DNA of 64,000 nucleotides from Bog-105 sp965277435 (GTDB lineage: Bacteria; Acidobacteriota; Terriglobia; Bryobacterales; Bryobacteraceae): assembly GCA_965277435.1 (NCBI GenBank), contig OZ255821.1:930001-994000 (forward strand). The letters run 5' to 3'. The translations under genes and the position numbers were made by a program. This document shows, one piece after another, positions 15,286-23,627 of this stretch (the stretch's first letter is position 1; each line of letters opens with the position of its first letter). The notes under the pieces were generated by a model that had not been told where the DNA came from, ran no database searches, and saw nothing but the letters and a program-made list of their open reading frames with translations.

Positions 15286-16146
15286 TTAGGAGAAGAGACC
15301 ACGCCACGACGAGTCCAGGTAAAGCCATCGTTGCGTGCCGTATGAGCTCGTTCGCGTTTCCGGAACGTGCAGTAATCCGTGTCCTTTTGAACAAATCAAT
15401 TCCGTGCCATACCAATCCAACATGGTGTGCGAGGGTTGGCCGATTCGGACGGGATTCGTCAACAATCGGAGACATACCGGACAGCGCCGGCGCTGGTCAA
15501 TGAGCACCCAACGGAAGGCAAGGATATAGCCAATTAAGGTGACGTGAGGGCGCACTCCGGCTGAAGCAACGATAGGCCCTAGATCAAGCGTTCCGAAGAA
15601 CACAATAGGCAAAATAAGCGCGATCTTCAAGGCCAAAAAGAGCCACCGGTAGAGGCGGGCCGGACGAGTACGCGAATGAAGAGTCGCGGGATACTCTCCT
15701 AACGCGAACGTTGTGCTAATTCGGAGGAGCAACAACGCAGTGCCGATGACGAACAACTGCCCGAGTAGGAACGGGCGTCCCTTATAGGGCGGCTGCAGGA
15801 GCGATTCCAGATGCGCAATCAACCACGTCAAGGTAGCCAAAGTTCCCAAGACCGCAGCGCATTGGATCGGTGATCGCAACCAAAGCCGGTCACCGCGCGC
15901 GACACTCGGATGATTGCGTCTGATCCACATCGCATCTCTGAACGAACCCAGGCAGAACCGCACCATGCTCCGACGTGATTGGACGGACGAGTCATGCGCT
16001 ATACCGCTGGAGTTGCCAAAATGCCACAACTCCGATTCCCACTCCATCAACCACTCTTCACGCTCTGAATAAGGCACGAGCAATGCAGCGCCCCTCAGCA
16101 TCACGCGATAGATCGAGGTAGAACGGGAAGGAAAGCGACTCCTCAT
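15286..16146 (-). CDS. PadR-coupled membrane protein with C-terminal cysteine motif
   Basis: The 286-residue product begins with a soluble segment 'RGAALLVPYSEREEWLMEWE' that resembles the prefix preceding some acidobacterial permeases. About four membrane segments follow (residues roughly 95-225). The tail holds 'CPVCLRLL' and, about 30 residues on, 'CSKGHG', a possible small zinc site. No FtsX or ABC permease core is present. The ATG overlaps the TGA of the PadR gene upstream, so the two are co-translated. Function unknown; probably a sensor or partner acting with PadR and perhaps the divergent ABC transporter. Confidence 0.7.
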   Translation of the reverse strand: MRSRFPSRSTSIYRVMLRGAALLVPYSEREEWLMEWESELWHFGNSSGIAHDSSVQSRRSMVRFCLGSFRDAMWIRRNHPSVARGDRLWLRSPIQCAAVLGTLATLTWLIAHLESLLQPPYKGRPFLLGQLFVIGTALLLLRISTTFALGEYPATLHSRTRPARLYRWLFLALKIALILPIVFFGTLDLGPIVASAGVRPHVTLIGYILAFRWVLIDQRRRCPVCLRLLTNPVRIGQPSHTMLDWYGTELICSKGHGLLHVPETRTSSYGTQRWLYLDSSWRGLFS

Positions 16147-16451
16147 CTTTCTACTCCTCTTTTTAAAGCCGCCAGCAGCGGATATCGTTTTTGTGCACTT
16201 TCCAGCCTAACTTTACCGGCGCGAGAGAGCTTATAGTACTTCCTCGGCGGCCGCTGCTCAGTATCGGCTACCTTCTGGTGCTCCCAGGAAGAACGTATCA
16301 GGGCATCACGCTCCAGGCGGCGGAGCGCCGGATATACCGTGCCACTCGGGAGGCCAGTCGCTTCCATGATGCTCAATCCATACATATGGCCGGCGTCGAG
16401 GGCCTGCAGAATCATGGTCGCCGTGTGAGTAAGCTTTGGTTCGGCGTCCAT
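16143..16451 (-). CDS. PadR-family transcriptional regulator
   Basis: A 102-residue winged-helix protein with the PadR pattern: 'ILQALDAGHMYGLSIMEATG', the recognition helix 'LPSGTVYPALRRLERDALI' and the wing '...RPPRKYYKLSRAGK'. PadR repressors usually sense small molecules or membrane stress and control transporters. It is divergent from an ABC transporter operon at 16541 and the 89-bp gap holds two matching dyads, so it very likely regulates both directions. Confidence 0.93.
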   Translation of the reverse strand: MDAEPKLTHTATMILQALDAGHMYGLSIMEATGLPSGTVYPALRRLERDALIRSSWEHQKVADTEQRPPRKYYKLSRAGKVRLESAQKRYPLLAALKRGVER

Positions 16452-16469
16452 TTTATCAGTATAGCTTGA

Positions 16470-16519
16470 CTATGTAGTGGACTACTACTTGACTCATTAA
16501 GTTGTAGCGTGCTACATAG
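16470..16519. promoter_or_regulatory. Divergent control region with paired PadR-type operators
   Basis: Two related dyads are visible: GTAGTGGACTAC (16474-16485) and TGTAGCGTGCTACA (16503-16516). Their outer edges, CTATGTAG (16470-16477) and CTACATAG (16512-16519), are exact reverse complements. The layout fits the A-T-G-T/A-C-A-T type of PadR site. On the plus strand a TTGACT at 16489-16494 could be the -35 of the ABC operon with its weak -10 inside the second dyad. On the minus strand TATACT just right of the PadR start could be its -10. A strong ribosome site GGTGGAGGAG follows at 16520-16529. Confidence 0.6.
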
Positions 16520-16540
16520 GGTGGAGGAGCACACACCCGA

Positions 16541-17305
16541 ATGCTTGAATTGCGCCACGTCTGCAAGGCATTTTCCGGCATTCGCGCCGTCGATAATGTC
16601 AGCTTCTGTGCGCGGCCGGGTGAAATCACCGGCTACCTGGGGCCAAACGGATCGGGCAAGTCGACCACCATGAAGATGATCACGGGGCTGATTAAGATGA
16701 CGTCGGGCGAAATCTTGTTCGAGTCTGCGCCAATACAAAGAGACCCTATGGCATATAGGCAACGAATGGGCTACGTTCCCGAAGAACCGTATCTCTATTC
16801 GCATCTTTCCGGCCTGGAGTTCTTGAACATGGTGGCGCAATTACGTGATCTGCCGCGCAAGTCGGCGACAGAGCGCATAGATGGCTTGTTTCATCTGTTC
16901 TCGTTGCACAACGACCGGCACGCCGCAATTTCTTCTTATTCGAAAGGTATGCGCCAGAAAATCCTGCTCTCGGCGGGCCTGCTGCACAATCCCGATCTTG
17001 TTCTCTTAGACGAGCCGTTCTCAGGACTCGATGTCGGTTCGGCGCTGGTGCTGCGTAGCTTGATGCAGGAGCTGGCGGCTCGCGGCAAAGTAATTCTGTT
17101 CAGCTCACATGAGCTCGAAACCGTTGAGCGCGTGTGCTCCCATATCGTGATCCTTCATCACGGTAAAGTCGTCGCCGACGATTCCATTGAGCACCTGAGA
17201 GCTCTCATGGCATTGCCGACGCTGGAAGCAATTTTTGCAGAGCTTGCTGTCGAGCAGGACACCGTAGCGATTTCCAGGCAGATCGCGGATCTAATTCAAA
17301 CATAG
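16541..17305 (+). CDS. ABC transporter ATP-binding protein
   Basis: A 254-residue single nucleotide-binding domain. Walker A is GPNGSGKST, the Q-loop lies in 'QRMGYVPEEP', the signature is the divergent 'ISSYSKGMRQKILLSAGLL', Walker B is 'LVLLDEPFSGLD', and the switch histidine is in 'FSSHELETVE'. This is the type that drives ABC-2 exporters and antibiotic- or lipid-transport permeases. The permease follows 7 bp downstream; a PadR gene faces it across a 89-bp control region. Substrate unknown. Confidence 0.94.
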   Translation: MLELRHVCKAFSGIRAVDNVSFCARPGEITGYLGPNGSGKSTTMKMITGLIKMTSGEILFESAPIQRDPMAYRQRMGYVPEEPYLYSHLSGLEFLNMVAQLRDLPRKSATERIDGLFHLFSLHNDRHAAISSYSKGMRQKILLSAGLLHNPDLVLLDEPFSGLDVGSALVLRSLMQELAARGKVILFSSHELETVERVCSHIVILHHGKVVADDSIEHLRALMALPTLEAIFAELAVEQDTVAISRQIADLIQT

Positions 17306-17312
17306 CCATCCC

Positions 17313-19043
17313 ATGACGAAGATTCAGTTCCGCGTTCTGTACCGGGAATTTCTCTTTCGTTTGATTGATCGTGAGATTCTGTCGATCAGTGCACAGGGCG
17401 ATGCCAGCAAGTTGCTCGGGCGGCTTGCTGCGATTTTGGTTCTTGTCAGTATCCCGTTCACGTTTTCGGCTATCGGCATCGGCGACAGCCGCCTGCCTCA
17501 GGAAGCAAAACTCATGTCCGCTTGGGGCCTGGAACACACTCTCATTGCAACGACAATGCTGATCGTTGGTCTCTTTGCTGTACTGAGTTGGGACTCCGCG
17601 TACCCGGATCGCCGCGATGCTTTAGTACTGGCGCCTTTACCTGTCCGGGCAAGTACGATATTTCTCGCCAAGATTGCCTCGCTCGCGGTTGCGCTGGGTT
17701 TAACTATCGCGATCTTCAATGCAGCTTCGGGGCTTCTGCTGCCTTTCGCCTTAGCCCCTCGAGAGGCTACTCCCCTCGACCTGCTCGTGTCCTTACAGTT
17801 TTATCGATCAATAGTGGCGTATTGGATGACCATGTGTGCAGCTGGCGCATTTGTCTTGTGTTGCGTATTGGTCTTGCAAGGAGTAGTAGGGCAATTGCCA
17901 CGACGCCTGTTCCTCCGAGTTTCGGCAATTTTGCAACTGGCGGCTTTCTGCGTGTTCCTAACCGGGTATTTTATTGAGCCATCGCCGCCGTCGCGAGACG
18001 GTCTCGCTGCCATCCACAACGAGTCGCTCCTTTGGTGGCCACCGTACTGGTTTCTAGGTATGTTTCAGCAGTTAAACGGATCGATAGCACTGTTAGCGCG
18101 TCCTCCACTCGTTGCCCTTGCGGCCCGCGCCTGGATCGGTTTGAGCACAGCCTTTATCACAGCCGGGCTGGTATTTCTTTTGTCTTATTTCCGTACACTT
18201 CGCAAAATTGTCGAGCAACCCGACATTGTGCCTGGGTCTCGCCGGTTGAACTGGCTGCCCCGCTTTGGAAATTCAATCGAGACGGCCGTTACACAGTTCA
18301 GTATTCGCAGCCTGTTCCGGAGCCGGCAGCATCGCGTGCTTCTTTCGTTTTATGCGGGAATCGGCTTTGCTATTGTCATTCTCTTTCTGGAAACTCCAGA
18401 TGCCCGGCAGCTGTCGGCAGCATCCGCCGGCGATCCATCGCATAGCGATCCATGGCATCAGGTAAGTCTGCCTCTGCTGGCATCGAGCTTTGTGATGATG
18501 TGCGCTTGGATTCTGGGAACTCGCGTTGTATTTGCCATCCCGCTGGAGCTTCGGGCGAACTGGACCTTCAGCATCACACAGATTCGACCCGCGACTGATT
18601 ATCTTGCGGGCAGCCGTCGAGCGGCGTACGTGCTCGCGCTGACGCCGGTGTGGTTTGTTTCAGCCGTGCTGTTCCTGTCTCTGTGGCCATGGCTGAAAGC
18701 ACTTGGACATCTGCTCGTTCTTATTCTTCTCGGCATAACAGTTGTCGAATTGTGGCTGCATAGCTTTCACAAGATTCCGTTCACCTGCTCTTATCTCCCC
18801 GGAAAATCCAATCTTCACATCACCTTCTTGCTCTGCTTGATGCTGGGCCTGAATGCGATCTTCTGGAGCGCCGACTTCGAACGCCGTGCTCTGTCGGACT
18901 TGCCGAAATACCTGTGGATCATTACCGTTTTGGCCACGGCAGCCTTGTTTGCCTGGCTGCGAACGGCGCGAGCCAATTACGAGAACGTTGAGCTTCAATT
19001 CGAGGAAGAGATACCTCCGGTAATCACCAGCCTAGGTTTGTAA
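17313..19043 (+). CDS. ABC transporter membrane subunit (ABC-2 like)
   Basis: The 576-residue product is hydrophobic, with about 11-12 predicted membrane segments spread over the whole length and no soluble domain. It begins MTKIQFRVLYREFLFRLIDREIL, an amphipathic lead-in typical of ABC-2-like permeases. It is the only membrane partner of the ATPase 7 bp upstream. A single long chain of this size suggests both membrane halves are fused in one protein. I know no named subfamily match. Confidence 0.82.
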   Translation: MTKIQFRVLYREFLFRLIDREILSISAQGDASKLLGRLAAILVLVSIPFTFSAIGIGDSRLPQEAKLMSAWGLEHTLIATTMLIVGLFAVLSWDSAYPDRRDALVLAPLPVRASTIFLAKIASLAVALGLTIAIFNAASGLLLPFALAPREATPLDLLVSLQFYRSIVAYWMTMCAAGAFVLCCVLVLQGVVGQLPRRLFLRVSAILQLAAFCVFLTGYFIEPSPPSRDGLAAIHNESLLWWPPYWFLGMFQQLNGSIALLARPPLVALAARAWIGLSTAFITAGLVFLLSYFRTLRKIVEQPDIVPGSRRLNWLPRFGNSIETAVTQFSIRSLFRSRQHRVLLSFYAGIGFAIVILFLETPDARQLSAASAGDPSHSDPWHQVSLPLLASSFVMMCAWILGTRVVFAIPLELRANWTFSITQIRPATDYLAGSRRAAYVLALTPVWFVSAVLFLSLWPWLKALGHLLVLILLGITVVELWLHSFHKIPFTCSYLPGKSNLHITFLLCLMLGLNAIFWSADFERRALSDLPKYLWIITVLATAALFAWLRTARANYENVELQFEEEIPPVITSLGL

Positions 19044-19341
19044 AAAGGTAACGCTAGGCGCGTAGGCGGCTTGGTTTATGCCACATTCTGGTAATCGTGT
19101 TCGTGCAGTGCGCTCCTCTCGAACCTCATCGCCACGAGCCGGCACAAACCATCTCAGCTTGATCCGGTTGAGATAAAGGCCGCGCGCTGGCAACAAGCAA
19201 GAAGCCGACCGGGAAGCCGGCTGGAAATTCTAGGTAGGAAGGACATAGTTTTTCTAGAGACCCTTAGCCCGAAAACTGAGGCGTTATGCGGTACGGGTTA
19301 AGGTTGACGGCACTTTCGGCAATCAGCAAAGATAGCTGCAC

Positions 19342-19365
19342 GGACCGAGTTTTCGGTTTTTGTTT
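19342..19365 (+). terminator. Terminator-like hairpin in the leader of the NusG-like gene
   Basis: ACCGA (19344-19348) and TCGGT (19353-19357) form a short stem with a GTTT loop, directly followed by TTTTGTTT. It lies about 85 bases before the NusG-like start. The whole 19044-19441 gap (398 bp) has no coding frame I can support. Besides this hairpin it shows only a weak AGCCG/CGGCT dyad near 19200. I compared it with the cyclic-di-GMP-I (GEMM) riboswitch and ops/JUMPstart patterns and saw no convincing match. The stem is weak, so attenuation is a suggestion. Confidence 0.4.
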
Positions 19366-19441
19366 CCGTCCCGGTGTGCAGCGAAAACCTGCCGATCCGG
19401 GCGAAGTCGGAATGAGGAAAAAAGGCGAATTGTAAGTGAGA

Positions 19442-20017
19442 ATGGCGGAAGCCTGCCTTAGAAGCGGCCGTCACCCGAAATTTCTTATGTCTTTTGAATC
19501 TGGTGGTGACCAGGCGGAACCAAAATGGTTTGCGCTGCGTGTGCGGTCCAAGCATGAGAAGAGCGTGGCGGAACTGATTCGCCTCACGGGTTTCGATTGT
19601 TTTCTGCCGGTCCAGCATGTCCGCCGCCGCTGGTCACAGCGCTGGAAAGAGTTAGAGTTGCCGCTGTTTCCCGGTTATGTATTTTCCCGTTTTAGCCGGG
19701 AACACTGGGCCCGGGTGGTGAATGTGCCAGGAGTGGTGGATGCGGTCCGCTTCGGCAAGACACTCGCGACGGTCGAGGAAGAAGAACTGAAGGCATTACG
19801 CTTGGCCGAGAGCGCGCGCTGCGATCTCGAACCCTGCGCCTACTTTCCGGTAGGGGAGCGTATTCAGATTGTCGACGGGCCGCTTAATGGACTGAGCGGA
19901 ACGGTGGTGATGGACCAGGGCCGCTCCGAACTGATTCTTTCCGTGACACTATTGCAGCGTTCGGTGCGGGTGAAGATTGAACGGGAGTTGCTCGACCGGG
20001 TGCTGACGGCTGCCTGA
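19442..20017 (+). CDS. NusG-family antiterminator (RfaH/UpxY/LoaP-like)
   Basis: A 191-residue NusG N-terminal domain plus KOW protein. The NGN part runs from 'KWFALRVRSKHEKSVAELI' through 'ELPLFPGYVFSRFS' and 'VVNVPGVVDAVRFG'. The C-terminal KOW motif is 'GERIQIVDGPLNGLSGTVV'. Housekeeping nusG sits beside secE and ribosomal genes; this one heads a sugar gene cluster, as specialised paralogs do. They ride RNA polymerase through long polysaccharide operons. The start is unsure: GTG 19436, ATG 19442 and ATG 19487 are all open, and the conserved domain begins only after 19487. Confidence 0.88.
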   Translation: MAEACLRSGRHPKFLMSFESGGDQAEPKWFALRVRSKHEKSVAELIRLTGFDCFLPVQHVRRRWSQRWKELELPLFPGYVFSRFSREHWARVVNVPGVVDAVRFGKTLATVEEEELKALRLAESARCDLEPCAYFPVGERIQIVDGPLNGLSGTVVMDQGRSELILSVTLLQRSVRVKIERELLDRVLTAA

Positions 20018-20057
20018 TCTGGTCGCAGCGGATGCGGCCTCGATAAAAGAACAAAGT

Positions 20058-20885
20058 ATGGAAAACGTGATGACAGGAGAAGAAACGATTCCGGTTTCGC
20101 TGCGCCGAAGCTGGCAAGTGACGCCCTTTCGCTGCACCGAGTTCGGGCCTCGCCGGTCACGGTACTGCATTTGCATTCCGGTGATCAACGAAGGTCAGAA
20201 GATCACAAAGCAACTGGCCCGCATGCAAGCGTTGGGGCTGGGAGCGGACGTAATTCTGTGCGATGGGGGAAGCACGGATGGCAGCACAGATCCGGAACGG
20301 CTGCGCGAGCTGGGCGTGCGGGCGCTGCTGGTCAAGAACGGGCCGGGCAAGCTCAGTGCGCAGATGCGGATCTTCTTCGCCTATGCGCTGGAACAGGGAT
20401 ACGAAGGGGTAGTCACCATTGACGGCAATGGCAAAGACGGCGTTGAAGCCATTCCCACCTTTATACAGGCTCTGGTGGATGGCTTTGACTTCGTGCAAGG
20501 TTCACGCTACGTGCCGGGCGGCAAGGAAGAAAACACGCCGCTCGACCGCAAGCTCGGCCTTAAGTTCTTGCATGCACCGCTGATCAGTCTGGCCGCAGGC
20601 TTCCGGTACACCGATACCACCAATGGGTTTCGCACCTTCAGCCGGGAGTTCCTGCTTCATCCGGCGGTACAACCGTTTCGCGACGTCTTTGATACGTACA
20701 ATCTGCACTACTACTTATCGATTCGTGCGCCCCGCCTGGGATTGGCAGTGAAGGAGCTGCCTGTGACGCGCTGCTATCCGAAAGCCGGACCCACGCCTTC
20801 GAAGATATCCGGCTTGTCCGGCAAGCTGGCGATTTTGCAACTGCTCTGGTATTCGGTGATCGGGCGTTACAACCCGCGGTCGTAG
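20058..20885 (+). CDS. Family 2 glycosyltransferase (DPM1-like)
   Basis: A 275-residue GT-A enzyme without membrane segments. It has the nucleotide-sugar fold entry 'YCICIPVINEGQKI', the 'VILCDGGSTDGST' strand and a metal-site segment reading 'VTIDGNGKDGVEAIP'. Acceptor-side 'FVQGSRYVPGG' and 'TNGFRTFSR' follow. The dolichol-phosphate-mannosyltransferase-like branch usually has D-G-D-G in the metal site; here the second acid is N. It follows the NusG-like gene by 40 bp and overlaps the convergent isomerase gene by 19 bp. Probably transfers a sugar in surface-glycan assembly. Confidence 0.88.
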   Translation: MENVMTGEETIPVSLRRSWQVTPFRCTEFGPRRSRYCICIPVINEGQKITKQLARMQALGLGADVILCDGGSTDGSTDPERLRELGVRALLVKNGPGKLSAQMRIFFAYALEQGYEGVVTIDGNGKDGVEAIPTFIQALVDGFDFVQGSRYVPGGKEENTPLDRKLGLKFLHAPLISLAAGFRYTDTTNGFRTFSREFLLHPAVQPFRDVFDTYNLHYYLSIRAPRLGLAVKELPVTRCYPKAGPTPSKISGLSGKLAILQLLWYSVIGRYNPRS

Positions 20886-21682
20886 GTGTTCTGGACGAAT
20901 TGAACCGCTTCGCTGAGCGCGCTGACCGGCTGTTCGGCCTCGCGCATTTCGAGTGAGATCCAGCCTTCGTAGGATTGTGACCGCAAAGCCGCCGCTACGG
21001 AGCGATGGTCAATCAGAGGCTGGTGAAAGGAGCCGAGACTCGGTTCGCTGACGTGGAAATGTTGCAGGATGTCCCGATGCTCGCGCAGAGACTCAGGAAT
21101 GTTTTCGCCGGCGAGAAACATGCAGGCGGTATCGAGATGAAGGCGAAAGCCGGGTGACGAAACGGCGCGTACCAGGGCCGCTGCTTCCTGGCTGTTGGTG
21201 ATGAATGTGCAGCCGTACTGGGGCGGGTTGGCTTCCAGGCACAGGCAGACGTTTCGCGAGGCATAGTAGCCGCCAGCCTCCCGGAATACCGGGGCCGCTT
21301 GGGCAAAAGCGTCGGAAGGAGATAAGGAGCCACGATCACGATTCTTGGGCGCGCCGAAGACCAGGTTGACAGCACCAATTTCGACCGCGAGATCGGCGCA
21401 AAGTTTGAGGTGGTTTACCAGATTCAATCGTTGGGCGCTGGTCCCGAAAAGTTGGCAATCGGGTTTGGCGAACAGGATGGCTTGTAAGGAGGGAACCTGA
21501 AATCCAGCGTCCGTAAAGCTCTGCCGGAAAGGCGGCATGGCGGCGGGGTCGGCGTCCCGCCAGTCGGGCCAGAGCCGAGTGGGCGCTACTTCCAGCGCTT
21601 GGATGCCGAGGCTCTGCAGTGTAGAGAATACCTCCCGATCAAGAGCAGGCGACCAGGCAATATTCGAAACGGCAATTTTCAC
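20867..21682 (-). CDS. Sugar phosphate isomerase/epimerase (xylose-isomerase-like TIM barrel)
   Basis: A 271-residue TIM-barrel protein of the AP-endonuclease-2/IolE-like family. Typical strands with metal-binding acids are 'IQALEVAPTRLWPDW', 'INLVFGAP'-type 'AVNLVFGAPKN', 'NVCLCLEANP', 'FRLHLDTACMFLAG', 'HFHVSEPSLGSFH' and 'WISLEMREAE'. E, D, H and E in those segments would hold a divalent metal. Members interconvert keto- and aldo-sugars or epimerise them. It is translated after an SDR gene with an ATGA overlap, forming a minus-strand pair inside an otherwise plus-strand cluster. Confidence 0.87.
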   Translation of the reverse strand: MKIAVSNIAWSPALDREVFSTLQSLGIQALEVAPTRLWPDWRDADPAAMPPFRQSFTDAGFQVPSLQAILFAKPDCQLFGTSAQRLNLVNHLKLCADLAVEIGAVNLVFGAPKNRDRGSLSPSDAFAQAAPVFREAGGYYASRNVCLCLEANPPQYGCTFITNSQEAAALVRAVSSPGFRLHLDTACMFLAGENIPESLREHRDILQHFHVSEPSLGSFHQPLIDHRSVAAALRSQSYEGWISLEMREAEQPVSALSEAVQFVQNTYDRGL

Positions 21683-22458
21683 GCGCCAGTGCTCCGGCGT
21701 TCGGAGTCGATGTAGGCGCCGAGACGGGAGAGAACCTCGTCGGCGCTAAAGCGGTACCCGTTCTGCTGGCCGAAGAGTCCGGCATGACGGCTTCGGATGT
21801 TATACGCTGCAACAGGCGCAGGTTCGCTGCCAATCGTGGCGTCGGGAAAGAAACGGCGGTGTATCACCTTTGTCGCGACCGGTTCGGTAGCCAGGTTGAT
21901 CAGCGGCACTTGATGTTTGAGGACCACGTCCAGGTCATGCGAGATCGAAGTCATGTCGTAGTACTGGAATACGCTTTCCGGGTTGATGACGTTGAGGCAA
22001 TTGTTGTGCAAGAGGTCGTAGATTACGTTCTTTTTTAAACCGGGACCGAATAGAGCCGGCAGCCGCATCACGAGCAGATTGGGAAATGCCTCCCGCAGCG
22101 CCGTCTCGACATGCAGGCGGTTTCTGCCGTAGGCGTGGTTGGGAAGACTCCCGCAATCGAAGGATTCATCGACGTTTGTCGCCGTTGGATAAACATCCAC
22201 GGTCGAAATCAGCACAGCGCGTTCGGCTTGCACAGTGAGCAGGTTCGCCAGGAGGCGGTCAATGGCCGCCCGGTCTTCTTCCGGCGCCTTGTTGGCCAGC
22301 CATTTCGCGGCGCTCACACCGGAGCAGACCATCAGGTCGTAGTGCCTGCCGTGGATTTCTTCAATGTTGGTCGAGCGGTAAAGATCATCGAACGACCGCT
22401 GCTGCTTCAGGTTAGTTCCGACGAAGCCGGTGTGTCCGATAAGACAGGTTCGAGACAT
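21679..22458 (-). CDS. NAD-dependent epimerase/dehydratase-like SDR
   Basis: A 259-residue extended-SDR-like protein. The Rossmann motif is shortened to 'CLIGHTGFVGTNL' (G-x-x-G-x-x-G). A 'VLISTVDVYPT' strand supplies the catalytic Ser/Thr, and 'YGRNRLHVE' replaces the usual Y-x-x-x-K: R stands in the place of the lysine. Later 'LLVMRLPALFGPGLKK' matches the substrate-side segment. It most resembles small nucleotide-sugar reductases. Paired with the isomerase downstream; 35 bp separate its start from the divergent FAD oxidoreductase gene. Confidence 0.85.
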   Translation of the reverse strand: MSRTCLIGHTGFVGTNLKQQRSFDDLYRSTNIEEIHGRHYDLMVCSGVSAAKWLANKAPEEDRAAIDRLLANLLTVQAERAVLISTVDVYPTATNVDESFDCGSLPNHAYGRNRLHVETALREAFPNLLVMRLPALFGPGLKKNVIYDLLHNNCLNVINPESVFQYYDMTSISHDLDVVLKHQVPLINLATEPVATKVIHRRFFPDATIGSEPAPVAAYNIRSRHAGLFGQQNGYRFSADEVLSRLGAYIDSERRSTGA

Positions 22459-22493
22459 AGCGTTTTGAAATATAGCATCGCCGAGAGGGATAG

Positions 22494-23627
22494 ATGACGA
22501 GTGTGGCGAGTCAGGAGTATGACGCCGTGATAGTGGGTGGCGGCTTTTATGGCTGCTGTCTGGCGTTGACCTTGCGCGCCCGGTTCCGCCGCATTCTGAT
22601 CGTGGAGCGCGAACCGGAACTGCTGTCGCGCGCCTCCTACGCCAATCAGGCCCGGGTGCACAACGGCTATCATTACCCGCGCAGCCTGTTGACAGCGAGC
22701 CGTTCGGCCGCCAACTATCCGCGCTTCAAAAAAGAATTCGCCGGTTGCATCGACGAGACTTTTGTTAAAGTGTACGGCATTGCGCGCGGGACTTCAAAGG
22801 TCACGGCGTACCAATTCCTTCAGTTTTGCCGGCGGGCGGGAATCCCCGCGCGCAAAGCGCCCGACGCGATTGCGCGGCTGTTTAACCCGGCGCTCATCGA
22901 AGAAACCTTTGTCACCGAGGAGTGCGCCTTCGATGCCGTGCGTCTCCGGGATGGTCTGCGGAAAAAGCTGGAAGAACAGGGTATTGCGGTGCTCTGTGGC
23001 GAAGAAGTAGACCGACTGGAGGCGGGTAAAAACCGGAATGTGCGGGCCACTGCCAAGAGCGGCCGCCAATGGGAAGTGCATTGCGCTTTTAACTGCACTT
23101 ACGCGCGTTTGAACGAGGTCCTCGCACGCTCCGGACTGCCCAAGCTGCCGCTAAAACACGAAATGACCGAACTCGCCTTGATTCAGATGCCCCCCGCACT
23201 CGAAAAGCTGGGCATCACGGTGATGGATGGCCCGTATTTTTCGTCCATGCCGTTTCCGGCTCGCAAACTCCATACGCTTTCGCATGTGACTTACACCCCT
23301 CATGCCTCCTGGAACGATCTCGAGCAGCACCGGCCCCCACGCTTTCCCGCGCGACCGCCCTCCAAGCATATTTTCATGATGCGAGATTCGGAGCGCTACC
23401 TGCCGTCGCTGCGCGAGGCGCGCTACGTGGATTCGCATTTTGAAATGAAAACGGTTCTGCTGCAGAACGAAGTCGACGATGGTCGTCCCATCCTCTGCCG
23501 CTGCAATTACGGAATAACAGGTTTATACGTGGTCCTGGGCGCCAAGATCGACAACATTTACGACATCAATCAGGTGATTGAAAAAGAGACTTTCACCGAG
23601 GAAGTGAAACATGAACTTTACCAGTAA
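22494..23627 (+). CDS. FAD-dependent oxidoreductase (DAO-like fold)
   Basis: A 377-residue flavoprotein with the dinucleotide-binding start 'YDAVIVGGGFYGCCLALTL' and acidic end of strand 2 (LIVERE). A segment 'ANQARVHNGYHYPRS' in the position of the D-amino-acid-oxidase/glycerol-3-phosphate-dehydrogenase family follows. The C-terminal flavin-binding segment, 'CNYGITGLYVVLGAKIDNIY', is atypical. GAGAGGG ahead of the ATG gives a good ribosome site. It overlaps the next glycosyltransferase gene by 17 bp, so the two are made together. Probably oxidises a sugar or amino-sugar intermediate of the cluster; substrate unknown. Confidence 0.82.
   Translation: MTSVASQEYDAVIVGGGFYGCCLALTLRARFRRILIVEREPELLSRASYANQARVHNGYHYPRSLLTASRSAANYPRFKKEFAGCIDETFVKVYGIARGTSKVTAYQFLQFCRRAGIPARKAPDAIARLFNPALIEETFVTEECAFDAVRLRDGLRKKLEEQGIAVLCGEEVDRLEAGKNRNVRATAKSGRQWEVHCAFNCTYARLNEVLARSGLPKLPLKHEMTELALIQMPPALEKLGITVMDGPYFSSMPFPARKLHTLSHVTYTPHASWNDLEQHRPPRFPARPPSKHIFMMRDSERYLPSLREARYVDSHFEMKTVLLQNEVDDGRPILCRCNYGITGLYVVLGAKIDNIYDINQVIEKETFTEEVKHELYQ

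Noticed and set aside
19044..19441. Cyclic-di-GMP riboswitch or JUMPstart/ops element before the NusG-like gene
   Set aside because: I looked for the GEMM core and the ops word; only loose fragments occur and the pairing is not there.
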